64,000 nt of DNA from Anderseniella sp. Alg231-50. GTDB lineage: Bacteria > Pseudomonadota > Alphaproteobacteria > Rhizobiales > Aestuariivirgaceae. Positions 53,636-62,410 of the stretch are shown one piece after another (within the stretch, counting starts at the first letter, position 1; the number at the start of each line of letters is the position of its first letter). The stretch spans positions 1,860,001 to 1,924,000 of the forward strand of contig NZ_LT703003.1 of assembly GCF_900149695.1 (NCBI RefSeq). The letters run 5' to 3'. The position numbers and the translations under genes were made by a program. The notes under the pieces are model-generated. The model searched no databases, was not told the DNA's origin, and saw only the letters and a program-made list of their open reading frames with translations.

Positions 53636-55264
53636 TTAGGTGTCGTTTGCCATGTCGCGCAGTTTGAACTTTTGAATCTTGCCGGTGGAGGTCTTGGGAA
53701 GTTCGGTGAAAACGACGTGGCGAGGAACCTTGAAGCGGGCCATGTGCTGCCGGCAGAACTCGATGATCTCATCGCTGGTGGCAGACTGGCCGGACTTCAA
53801 CTCGATGAAGGCGCACGGTGTCTCGCCCCACTTGTCATCGGCTTTCGCCACGACTGCGCAAGCGGCAACGCCGGGGTGCTTGTAGAGTGTGTCCTCGACT
53901 TCGATCGACGAGATGTTCTCGCCGCCGGAGATGATGATGTCCTTCGATCTGTCCTTGAGTTGTATGTATCCGTCTGCGTGCAGGACACCGAGGTCACCGG
54001 TGTGGAACCAGCCGCCGCGAAAGGCTTCGTCGGAAGCTGCCGGGTTTTTCAGGTAGCCCTTCATGACCACGTTGCCGCGCATCATTACCTCGCCCAGTGT
54101 GTCTCCGTCAGCCGGCACGCGGGCCATGGTTTCAGGGTCCATTACGGTGAGGTCATCGAGGGCTGCATAGGGCACGCCCTGGCGTGCCTTCTTGGCCGCG
54201 CGTTCTGCTGCAGGCAACTCGTCCCAGGCTGCTGACCAGTCGTTGACGACGGCCGGTCCGTAGCTCTCGGTGAGCCCGTACAGGTGGGTCACGTTGAACC
54301 CGGCCTCGGCCATTGCAGCCAGCGTTGCTTCGGGTGGTGGTGCGGCAGCGGTGAAGAATTCAACGACGTGATCGATGTCGCGCTTGTCGTCTTCGGGTGC
54401 ACCGAGAATGGTCGACATGACGATGGGCGCACCGCACAGATGGGTGACGCGATGGTCGGCGAGGGCGTCCCAGATTGCCTTGGCGCGAACCTGGCGCAGG
54501 CAGACATGGGTGCCGCCGATGACCGACATGGTCCATGGGAAACACCAGCCGTTGCAGTGGAACATGGGTAGTGTCCACAGGTAGACGGGATGCTTGGCCA
54601 TGGAGGCGGTGATGGCATTCCCCTGGCCCAGCAGGTAGGCGCCGCGGTGATGGTAGACCACGCCCTTGGGGTTGCCGGTGGTGCCGGATGTGTAGTTGAG
54701 AGAGATCGCATCCCACTCATCGTCAGGCACTTTCCACAGGTAGTCTTCGTCACCGCCGGCGATGAAAGCCTCGTACTCGACGTCGCCGATCAGCGGGCCC
54801 GACTGGGCAAATTCAGGATCGTCATAGTCGATGATGAAAGGCTTCTCGCCATCCATAATGATGAGTGCGTCAGCGACCAGGGATGAAAATTCACGGTCCA
54901 CGATCAGCACTTTTGTTTCAGCGTGCGACAGGGTGAAGGCAATGACCCGGGCATCGAGACGGGTGTTCATCGTGTTCAATACGCCGCCGGTCATGGGCAC
55001 GCCGTAGTGGGCTTCCAGCATGGGTGGAGTGTTGGCAAGCATGACCGAAACCGTGTCGCCCTTCGAGATGCCTCGTGCCGAAAGCGCGGACGCCAGCTTG
55101 CGCGAGCGGGCATAAAACTGGGCGTAGCTGAAACGCTGGGTGCCGTGAACAATTGCCGGATGATCCGGATATACCCTGGCCGAGCGGGCCAGAAAACTGG
55201 TCGGGGTCAGGGGCTGATAGTTGGCTTGGGTCTTGGCAAGGCCGGTATCGTACGGGTTGGTCAT
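53636..55264 (-). CDS. Acyl-CoA synthetase, AMP-forming
   Basis: 542 residues of the ANL superfamily, activating a fatty or aryl acid to acyl-CoA with ATP. Core motifs: the P-loop-like YTSGTTGNPKGVVYHH near 180, GLTESYGPAV near 325, GDLGVLHADGYIQLKDRSKD near 425-445 and the catalytic Lys in KTSTGKIQKF near 530. The substrate is not determined from sequence; DmdB-like or medium-chain ligases are possible. Lies between the integrase and prpE. Confidence 0.88.
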   Translation of the reverse strand: MTNPYDTGLAKTQANYQPLTPTSFLARSARVYPDHPAIVHGTQRFSYAQFYARSRKLASALSARGISKGDTVSVMLANTPPMLEAHYGVPMTGGVLNTMNTRLDARVIAFTLSHAETKVLIVDREFSSLVADALIIMDGEKPFIIDYDDPEFAQSGPLIGDVEYEAFIAGGDEDYLWKVPDDEWDAISLNYTSGTTGNPKGVVYHHRGAYLLGQGNAITASMAKHPVYLWTLPMFHCNGWCFPWTMSVIGGTHVCLRQVRAKAIWDALADHRVTHLCGAPIVMSTILGAPEDDKRDIDHVVEFFTAAAPPPEATLAAMAEAGFNVTHLYGLTESYGPAVVNDWSAAWDELPAAERAAKKARQGVPYAALDDLTVMDPETMARVPADGDTLGEVMMRGNVVMKGYLKNPAASDEAFRGGWFHTGDLGVLHADGYIQLKDRSKDIIISGGENISSIEVEDTLYKHPGVAACAVVAKADDKWGETPCAFIELKSGQSATSDEIIEFCRQHMARFKVPRHVVFTELPKTSTGKIQKFKLRDMANDT

Positions 55265-56134
55265 GGCTGGGTCAGGTCCTGGAAAGAGGCTTGCGGTATC
55301 GCTTGATGTGGCTGTCTAGCGTGAAGCAGGCCCACGTGCAATTCAACCTCACCTGTCTGGGCGCGCCAAGGCGAGAACCTGTGGAAATCCCTGCGCTGAC
55401 AAAGGCGGGCAGGCATCGTCCCTGGCGAAGGGAAAACTAAGGATTTGCCCGGCTTGCCGGGGTTTTCGTTTGGCCGAGACCAGGCCCGTTCAGGATGACA
55501 TATAAGCCATCGGAGGCGCCGGATCGCGCCGTTCGCCTATGCCTCGTGCCGCCAAGGCGGGGCATGATTTCGGGACCTGGCTGTTGGATGCCGGTGTCTG
55601 GGGTGCGTATCGGGTAACTGCGCGGCCCGTCTCGTTTCAGCGAAATCCAGCCCTATGCCAGGGCTTCTGTAAAGCCGGAGAACAATACTGGCGGACGCAC
55701 AGGCGGGCTCAGGACCGGTGGTAGAGTGCCGGGGTGGATGGCTGGGATTGCGCCTGGCAGCGGCCACCAGGAACGGCTCTGCGGCTCCAGGAAGCGGGAA
55801 GGGCGATGGTCCGGCATTGGGTCCACAACCTGGTTTCAGCAGTGCTGTGAGGCCGTTCAGGCCGCCCTTTGGCGTCGTAACGGTGCCAAATACCTCCAAA
55901 TCCACCCGCAAAAACGAGCATTCTCGTGCTGTTCAGCCGTATATGGGCCCGCCGTCCGCGCTCAACAGCGCTGTAGAGCTCGTCCAAAAGGTGAACATCG
56001 GGCGTAAATTTGCCCAGGAAGCTGTGAGCTTAGCCGTTTAATGACCGGCATACGCCTATTTGGTGCCTTGCAACCAAGGCCGGTTTGGCCACAATGCGTG
56101 AAAACAAACGCGATATGCAGGGAACGCAGACATT
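55265..56134. other. 870-bp gene-poor region between two acyl-CoA synthetase genes
   Basis: None of the short frames carries a credible ribosome site plus codon pattern, and none resembles a family I know. A small terminator-like hairpin (CCCGG-CTTG-CCGGG, then TTTT) lies at 55448-55466 with no gene before it on its strand. The prpE promoter must lie at the right end. Confidence 0.5.
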
Positions 56135-58042
56135 ATGAAGAGCCGTTATCACGAGATTTATGCCGGGTGGAAGTCGGATCCGGAAGGGTTTTGGGCAGAT
56201 GCAGCCGGCGAGATTGACTGGATCAAGCCCTGGGACAAGGTTTTCGACAAGGTCGACGGGCTGGACCGCTGGTTTGTGGGCGCTGAGTGCAATACCTGCT
56301 GGAACTGTGTCGACCGCCATGTTCAGGCAGGGCGCGGCGATCAGGCCGCGATCATTTATGATTCTCCCATAACAGGTGCCAAGCGCACCTACAGCTATGC
56401 CCAGTTGCAGGATGAGGTCGCGTGCTTCGCCCAGGTCCTGAGCGACAAGGGGGCCGCCAGGGGCGACCGGGTAATCATCTATATGCCGATGGTGCCGGAA
56501 GCCGCCATCGCCATGCTGGCCTGTGCCCGGATCGGGGCTGTGCATTCTGTCGTATTCGGCGGATTTGCCGCTGCAGAGCTCGCCACACGTATCAATGACT
56601 CCAATCCGAAGCTTATTGTATCAGCTTCGTGTGGTATTGAGCCGGGCAGGGTGATTGCCTACAAGCCGTTGCTGGATGAGGCAATCGAGCTTGCAACGTC
56701 AAAACCGGCAGGCACAGTCGTGCTGCAACGGGACGAAGTGACTGCGGACATGAAGGCCGGTTACGACCATGACTGGCAGGCAGAGGTGGATGCTGTGCGC
56801 GCTGCAGAGCGCCATGCCGAGTGCGTGCCTGTGCTGGCAACCGACCCCCTGTACATTTTATATACGTCCGGCACGACGGGTCAGCCAAAGGGCGTGGTAC
56901 GCGACAATGGCGGGCACATGGTGGCGCTGAAATGGTCAATGTCTGCCATGTATGGTGTCAAGCCGGGTGAAGTTTACTGGGCTGCCTCCGATGTCGGCTG
57001 GGTTGTGGGCCACTCCTACATCGTGTATGCGCCGCTGCTGCATGGGTGCACGACGATCCTGTTTGAGGGAAAACCGGTCGGCACACCGGATGCGGGTACC
57101 TTCTGGCGGGTGATTTCCGAACACAAGGCCGTTTGCCTGTTTACGGCGCCGACGGCGTTCCGGGCAATCAAGAAGGAAGACCCGAAAGGCGAATTCATCG
57201 GCAAATACGATCTTTCGAACTTCCGGACACTGTTTCTGGCAGGTGAACGCGCGGATCCCGACACGATCGAATGGGCACAGGAGGTTCTCCAGGTTCCGGT
57301 GATCGATCACTGGTGGCAGACGGAAACCGGGTGGACCATTGCCGGCAATCCGGTTGGCCTTGGCACTCTGCCGGTCAAGCTGGGCTCACCTGCAGTGCCG
57401 ATGCCCGGTTATGACATTCAGGTGCTGGATGAAGCCGGGCATGAGGTGGCGCGTGGCGAGCTGGGTGCCGTTTGCGTAAAGTTACCCTTGCCGCCCTCCT
57501 GTCTGCCGACCTTGTGGAATGCCGATGAGCGGTTTCGTGACAGTTATCTCGCGGCGTTTCCCGGATATTACGAGACATCGGATGCAGGCTTCATGGATGA
57601 CGACGGTTACCTGTACATCATGGCGCGTACCGACGACATCATCAACGTGGCCGGTCACCGGTTATCCACCGGCGGCATGGAAGAAGTACTGTCATCCCAC
57701 CCGGACGTTGCAGAATGCGCGGTCGTCGGTGTGGCAGACAAGCTGAAAGGCCAGTTGCCGATTGGCTTTGTGGTGCTGAAATCCGGTGTCAGCAAGACGC
57801 CTGCCGATGTCGAAAGTGAATGCGTCAAGCTGGTGCGCGAGAAGATCGGCGCGGTGGCGGCATTGCGTACGGTGATGGTTGTGCCGCGGTTGCCCAAGAC
57901 CCGTTCGGGCAAGATATTGCGCGCAACCGTACGGTCAATCGCCGACGGGGCCGACTGGAAGATGCCGGCCACGATTGACGACCCGGCCGTGCTCGATGAG
58001 TTGACCGAGGCAATGACGGCCAGGAGCGTGGGAAGTCTTTGA
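56135..58042 (+). CDS. prpE: Propionyl-CoA synthetase
   Basis: 635 residues, full length for the ANL ligase that activates propionate. Starts MKSRYHEIYAGWKSDPEGFW; FDKVDGLDRWFVGAECNTCW, ILYTSGTTGQPKGVVRDNGG near 244 and SDVGWVVGHSYIVYAPLLHG near 287 are PrpE-type, and KTRSGKILRATVR near 589 holds the adenylation Lys. The stop overlaps the DinB gene start by TTGA. The rest of the methylcitrate pathway is not nearby. Confidence 0.92.
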   Translation: MKSRYHEIYAGWKSDPEGFWADAAGEIDWIKPWDKVFDKVDGLDRWFVGAECNTCWNCVDRHVQAGRGDQAAIIYDSPITGAKRTYSYAQLQDEVACFAQVLSDKGAARGDRVIIYMPMVPEAAIAMLACARIGAVHSVVFGGFAAAELATRINDSNPKLIVSASCGIEPGRVIAYKPLLDEAIELATSKPAGTVVLQRDEVTADMKAGYDHDWQAEVDAVRAAERHAECVPVLATDPLYILYTSGTTGQPKGVVRDNGGHMVALKWSMSAMYGVKPGEVYWAASDVGWVVGHSYIVYAPLLHGCTTILFEGKPVGTPDAGTFWRVISEHKAVCLFTAPTAFRAIKKEDPKGEFIGKYDLSNFRTLFLAGERADPDTIEWAQEVLQVPVIDHWWQTETGWTIAGNPVGLGTLPVKLGSPAVPMPGYDIQVLDEAGHEVARGELGAVCVKLPLPPSCLPTLWNADERFRDSYLAAFPGYYETSDAGFMDDDGYLYIMARTDDIINVAGHRLSTGGMEEVLSSHPDVAECAVVGVADKLKGQLPIGFVVLKSGVSKTPADVESECVKLVREKIGAVAALRTVMVVPRLPKTRSGKILRATVRSIADGADWKMPATIDDPAVLDELTEAMTARSVGSL

Positions 58043-58542
58043 TAAATATAGGTTATGTTCACACAATGGCCCGTTACAATGCGTGGCAGAACCAGTCCGT
58101 CCTTGATGCTGCGGATACATTGGATGACACAGCGCGCAACCTGGATCGCGGCGCGTTTTTCGGCTCCATTCGCGGCACTTTAAGCCATCTGTTGTGGGGC
58201 GATCAGATCTGGTTGAGCAGGTTTTCCGGCAGCCCGGCTCCTGCTGTTTCCTCGATTGAGGCGTCCGCGGATATGTGCGGAAGCTGGGGCGAACTGAAGC
58301 AGCAGCGGACGGCGACGGACCAGGCGATTTCAAGCTGGGCGCAAAATCTGGATGCCACATGGCTGGAAGATGACCTTACCTGGTTTTCCGGTGCCGCGAA
58401 ACGCGAAGTGACCAAGCCGGCAGGTTTTCTGGTGATGCACTTTTTCAACCATCAGACCCACCATCGCGGCCAGGTTCACGCCATGCTGACAGCCGCAGGT
58501 GCCAAGCCGGATGATACGGATCTCTTCTTTATGAGAATGTAG
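58039..58542 (+). CDS. DinB-family protein
   Basis: 167 residues from TTG 58039, overlapping the prpE stop (TTGA); an internal ATG at 58066 is the alternative. Four-helix DinB/YfiT fold with HTMARYNAWQNQSV near the N-terminus, SHLLWGDQIW, and HFFNHQTHHRGQVHAML near 140, holding the usual metal-binding His set. Some homologues are thiol transferases; the role here is unknown. Confidence 0.85.
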   Translation: MINIGYVHTMARYNAWQNQSVLDAADTLDDTARNLDRGAFFGSIRGTLSHLLWGDQIWLSRFSGSPAPAVSSIEASADMCGSWGELKQQRTATDQAISSWAQNLDATWLEDDLTWFSGAAKREVTKPAGFLVMHFFNHQTHHRGQVHAMLTAAGAKPDDTDLFFMRM

Positions 58543-58682
58543 GGTCGGGGCACAAGGCCTCGGCCCAAACACTTCCAGTTTACCGAAACGGTGTTTTGAC
58601 GAGTAAGCGTAAACCTGCCTGCAGATTTCCGCTTCGTTAAGACCGGATGCATTAGTGTGACCCAAGGTCATATATCTTGGGC

Positions 58683-59657
58683 ATGTATCTCTGCATGATT
58701 GAACAACGCGGTAATACGAACCTGATCGGTATCATGTGTGTGCTTGGCGGGACATTCGCGCTGGGCGTCCAGGACATGATCATCAAGCTGGTGTCGGGAA
58801 CCTATCCCCTGCACGAGATCGGCTTTGTACGCTCTGTTTTCGCCATTCTGCTGACCTGTGTGTTTCTGAAAATGGAAGGCGGGTTCAGGCAGCTCCGGTC
58901 CAGCCGTCCCGGTACTCATCTGGCACGTGGTATTTTGTTGATTGGCGCCAACATGGCCTATTTTCTGGGATTGGCGTCTATGCCACTGGGTGATGCGGCT
59001 GCGATCTTCTTTTCCGCGCCGCTGATCATAACCCTGCTTGCCATTCCGTTCCTGGGAGAAAAGATTGGCATCCAGAGGTGGATAGCGGTGTCGATGGGCA
59101 TGATCGGTGTGATCATCATGCTGCGCCCGGGAACCGATGCGATAAGGCTGGTCGGGCTTCTGCCGCTGTTTGCAGCGGTTTGTTACGCGTCGATTCAGAT
59201 TCTGGCGCGCAAACTGGGCGCGGTCGAAAATGCCTCGGTCATGGCGTTTTACGTCCAGGTTTCATTTATCCTGTTTTCTCTCGGTTTCGGCCTTGTGTTT
59301 GGTTCCGGATGGATGTCGAGCGGCAACAATGTGACGCTCGACTTTCTGTTCAGGGCCTGGAAAGTGCCGGATGCGTTCGGTTTTACGATGATGACCGCGT
59401 GCGGCCTGCTGGTCGGCATTGGCGGCTATCTGCTGTCGCACGCATACCGTATTGCGCAGGTCCGCACAGTGGCATCGTTCGAATACGCCGGCCTGCCGTT
59501 TGCCGTGCTGTTAGGGTTTGTCGTATGGGGCGACCTGCCGGACAGGCTGAGCATCATAGGCATTCTGCTGATTGCCCTGTCAGGCCTGTACGTATTCTAC
59601 AGGGAAAACCTGACGCGCAAGCAGGCCATGGTGAAAGAGCCGGTACTGCGCGACTAG
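58683..59657 (+). CDS. EamA/DMT-family transporter
   Basis: 324 residues from ATG 58683 (ATG 58695 also possible). Ten transmembrane segments with two EamA repeats (FALGVQDMIIKLVSGTY in the first, RTVASFEYAGLPFAVLLGFV in the second), the 10-helix drug/metabolite exporter layout. Exported solute unknown. It faces the convergent trcR gene. Confidence 0.85.
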   Translation: MYLCMIEQRGNTNLIGIMCVLGGTFALGVQDMIIKLVSGTYPLHEIGFVRSVFAILLTCVFLKMEGGFRQLRSSRPGTHLARGILLIGANMAYFLGLASMPLGDAAAIFFSAPLIITLLAIPFLGEKIGIQRWIAVSMGMIGVIIMLRPGTDAIRLVGLLPLFAAVCYASIQILARKLGAVENASVMAFYVQVSFILFSLGFGLVFGSGWMSSGNNVTLDFLFRAWKVPDAFGFTMMTACGLLVGIGGYLLSHAYRIAQVRTVASFEYAGLPFAVLLGFVVWGDLPDRLSIIGILLIALSGLYVFYRENLTRKQAMVKEPVLRD

Positions 59658-59741
59658 GCCATCGGTGGTGTTACTGAAAAGCGGCCCGGCATAAGCGAAA
59701 ACGCTGCTCACCGAACGCAGAACAAGCCTGCAGGCAAATCC

Positions 59742-60527
59742 CTATTCTTCTTCCGCCGGCGTTTCGGTCTTCAGGTCTTTCAGCTTGGCGAACACTGAAT
59801 CTGCGTCCACATCCGTTTCTTCCTCGACCTGCGGTTCGGCCTCTTCGGGTTTGAAGTCCTTGAAGGCTTCATCGACATTTGGCGCAGCAGCATCTTCTTC
59901 AACCGGCTCTGCGGGTGCGTCGGCGATCGCGTAAGGCGGTGGTACGGTCTCTTCTGCCGGCATGAGGGTCCGTTCGGGAAGTTTTCCACCGGCCTTCTCG
60001 ACACGCTTGGCCGCCTTGCGCACTGCAAGGTCCAGCTCAAGCTGCGAGCAAAGACCCAGTGTTACCGGGTCGACGGGCTTGAGGTTCTGACTGTTCCAGT
60101 GGGTGCGCTCACGGATTGCATTGATCGTGGTCTTGGTGGTGCCGACCAGCTTCATGACCTGGCTGTCTGCGAGTTCCGGGTGGTACCGCAGCAGCCAGCT
60201 GATGGCGTCGGGCCGGTCCTGACGCCGTGATACGGGCGTGTATTTGGGGCCCTTGCGCTTGGTTGCGACAGGCACGACGATTTTCGATTTGGCCAGCTGC
60301 AGCTTGTGGCTTGAGTCTTTTTCACCGGCCTCGATCTCGTCACGGGTAATCTGATTGGCCGCAATAGGGTCCATGCCCTTGATGCCGACGGCGACTTCGC
60401 CGTCTGCGATACCTTTTACTTCGAGCGTATGCAGTTTGCAGAACTCGCCAATCTGGCTGAATGTCAGCGCAGTGTTGTCGACCAGCCAGACGGCAGTGGC
60501 TTTCGGCATCAATGGTGTGTCGGACAT
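59742..60527 (-). CDS. trcR: TrcR cell-cycle transcriptional regulator (DUF1013)
   Basis: 261 residues. PLMPKATAVWLVDNTALTFS starts DUF1013; VSRRQDRPDAISWLLRYHPE and VMKLVGTTKTTINAIRERTH complete the domain (about 1-170) that has been named TrcR in rhizobia and Brucella. A Glu/Asp/Pro-rich acidic tail makes up the rest. Acts on cell-cycle and virulence promoters in relatives. Confidence 0.85.
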   Translation of the reverse strand: MSDTPLMPKATAVWLVDNTALTFSQIGEFCKLHTLEVKGIADGEVAVGIKGMDPIAANQITRDEIEAGEKDSSHKLQLAKSKIVVPVATKRKGPKYTPVSRRQDRPDAISWLLRYHPELADSQVMKLVGTTKTTINAIRERTHWNSQNLKPVDPVTLGLCSQLELDLAVRKAAKRVEKAGGKLPERTLMPAEETVPPPYAIADAPAEPVEEDAAAPNVDEAFKDFKPEEAEPQVEEETDVDADSVFAKLKDLKTETPAEEE

Positions 60528-60647
60528 AAGTGCTCTCCTTCAGAACCTTTAGCGGTGGTTCTGCTGATCCAGTGGGATCAATGCTGCTTGGGATGGCTGC
60601 TATATAGAACCGATGAAGACATTACGCAATTACTGATTTTCTCCCTT

Positions 60648-61301
60648 TCACAATATATAGGTCAGGTCGCTGGCCTCACCGGCAGCGCGTTTTGCGTAGT
60701 GCTCCTCAAAATTCAGCATGTCCATGAGCCCGGTTCCCCGCTCAAACCCGGCAAATGCCCTGGTTTCATTGGCCATTATGTTGCGGGCATCGTCTACCAG
60801 CACCGACAGTTCCTGCTCGGTTCCGCACACAACGCCGTCTGCATCTGCAAATACGATATCACCGGGCGAAACCACGACACCACCGCACGAGATGGTTGTC
60901 TGAATATCGCCGATTGCCTGGATTGTACCGGCAACCGGATGTACCGCGCGGGCATAGACCGGCAGGTCGATATCCTGCATGGCGGCGGAATCACGCACCA
61001 TGCCGTCGACAATGATACCGCCCAGATTCTTGCGGCGAGCTTCCAGGGCAAACATCTCGCCGGCCAGTGCCAGGTGACCGCCACATCCGTCAATGACCAG
61101 CACGTCACCGGCCTCGGCATCAGCCAGAATGCGCATGACCGTCAGAAAGTCATTGCGGCACGACGCTGTCCGGGCCCGCCCCAGAAGCTTGCGGCCCGGA
61201 TTTATACGTTTGATGCCGGCATCCATTGCGCGGATATGCTTGTTGATATCGGCAAGCATGGACGTTTCAAGCTCGGCGAGCTGGTCCAGAAGTGCGGTCA
61301 T
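60648..61301 (-). CDS. RraA-family protein (second in window)
   Basis: 217 residues from ATG 61301 (AAGGTAG 10 bp upstream); an upstream in-frame start at 61334 is less supported. The signature GCGGHLALAGEMFALEA, GIIVDGMVRDSAAM (catalytic RD) and PGDIVFADADGVVCGTE are those of RraA-like oxaloacetate decarboxylase/HMG aldolases. It follows the cyclase gene after 77 bp on the same strand, so the two probably act together in catabolism. Confidence 0.8.
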   Translation of the reverse strand: MTALLDQLAELETSMLADINKHIRAMDAGIKRINPGRKLLGRARTASCRNDFLTVMRILADAEAGDVLVIDGCGGHLALAGEMFALEARRKNLGGIIVDGMVRDSAAMQDIDLPVYARAVHPVAGTIQAIGDIQTTISCGGVVVSPGDIVFADADGVVCGTEQELSVLVDDARNIMANETRAFAGFERGTGLMDMLNFEEHYAKRAAGEASDLTYIL

Positions 61302-61323
61302 GATAACTACCTTGATGTCATCA

Positions 61324-61352
61324 CCCCGGCGCAAGGGCCGGGGCGGTTTTTT
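61324..61352 (+). terminator. Terminator-like hairpin reading on the plus strand, opposite cyclase and RraA genes
   Basis: CCCCGGC-GCAAGG-GCCGGGG is followed by CGGTTTTTT on the plus strand. No plus-strand gene precedes it; it lies in the gap between two minus-strand genes. It may end an antisense transcript or be fortuitous. Confidence 0.45.
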
Positions 61353-61378
61353 GGTTTTCAGGCTGCTCAGGGGTGAGC

Positions 61379-62194
61379 CTAGACCATAGCGAAGACGCGG
61401 GCCGGACCACCGCTGCCGCCGCGATGCTTCGGCGCACCGACAACAAGCGTTGCGCCCTTGGCGGGCACGGCATCCAGGTTCGCCAGATTTTCAATACCCC
61501 AGCGGTTTGTCGGCAGCCAGGCATAGTGGGTGGCGAAATCGGCGGACTGGCCGAAATCAAGCGACAGTGTATCGACGGCCATGCCGACAGCGCCGGTCTC
61601 CAGCAGCATCTTGGTTGCTTCAATGTGGAAACCCGGGAAATGCATCTTCTTTTCAGCATCCGCGCCGCGGAACTTGTCACTGCCGACATGCGCCGCCCAG
61701 CCTGAGTTCATGGCAATGCAGGCCTTGTCCGGAATGGGGCCATTGGCGTCAATCCAGGCCTTCACGTCATCCGGAGTGACCTGGTAATCCACGTTTTCTG
61801 CCGCTTTTGCCTTCACATCGATGACGCACAACGGGCAGATCAGGTTGGCGACAGGTATCTCTGCAACCGACTGGCCGTCTTCTGAAAAGTGCAGCGGTGC
61901 ATCTACGTGGGTGCCGGTGTGCTCGTTGACGCGCAGTTCAAACAGGTTGAAACCGTTGTCCTTGAACTTGAATTTCTGGTCCTTGAAGAATTGCTGCGCC
62001 CCGAAATAGGTGGGGAAGTCCTCGTGCAGTTCATGTGTCATGTCCTTGACTTTCTCATGCCCGTCGGCCAGGGCCGGTGCAGACATGGGCGCGGTTACCG
62101 CTGCAGCGGCAACACCTGCCGCAGCAGTCTGAAACAGCGCGCGCCGCGACAGCATTTGCGCCTTCACGCTTTCGATTACACATGCATCACACAT
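61379..62194 (-). CDS. Exported cyclase family protein (kynurenine formamidase-like)
   Basis: 271 residues from ATG 62194 (GAGGAGG site). A twin-arginine motif (SRRALFQTAAAG) and hydrophobic stretch (GVAAAAVTAPMSAPALA) indicate Tat export. The cyclase motif HTGTHVDAPLHF (metal ligands) is near 98-109 after the FELRVNEHTG. Members hydrolyse formylkynurenine or other cyclic substrates. A RIME-like element starts just upstream of the ribosome site. Confidence 0.85.
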   Translation of the reverse strand: MCDACVIESVKAQMLSRRALFQTAAAGVAAAAVTAPMSAPALADGHEKVKDMTHELHEDFPTYFGAQQFFKDQKFKFKDNGFNLFELRVNEHTGTHVDAPLHFSEDGQSVAEIPVANLICPLCVIDVKAKAAENVDYQVTPDDVKAWIDANGPIPDKACIAMNSGWAAHVGSDKFRGADAEKKMHFPGFHIEATKMLLETGAVGMAVDTLSLDFGQSADFATHYAWLPTNRWGIENLANLDAVPAKGATLVVGAPKHRGGSGGPARVFAMV

Positions 62195-62210
62195 TTGAAT
62201 TCCTCCTCTG

Positions 62211-62314
62211 TAGATCAGGATGATTTTTGGTTGAAGCAACCAAAAGTCATAAACCTGATCGGTTCGATAGATTCAGAGCAACTTTATGGGTTCAAGTGAA
62301 CCCATGTTGCTCTG
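62211..62314 (-). repeat. RIME-like element, copy 2
   Basis: Palindrome 2 (GATCAG 62213 ... CTGATC 62255) then palindrome 1 (CAGAGCAAC...GGGTTCAAGTGAACCC...GTTGCTCTG, 62274-62314). The order and spacer asymmetry (ATAAA on the other side) show the opposite orientation to copy 1. It starts about 4 bp upstream of the cyclase ribosome site, so it may form part of its 5' leader. Confidence 0.8.
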
Positions 62315-62410
62315 GATAACCCGATAATCCCGGGCACATGACCCGGAACCCGGCAGCTTAACACCAGTTGCGCTGGAGGCCAGTCGATTTGACGTGATCA
62401 GCGGCGGATC

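Noticed and set aside
55709-55987. 92-codon minus-strand frame and overlapping plus frames in the gene-poor region
   Set aside because: Several frames overlap each other here with none showing consistent codon use or a start signal.
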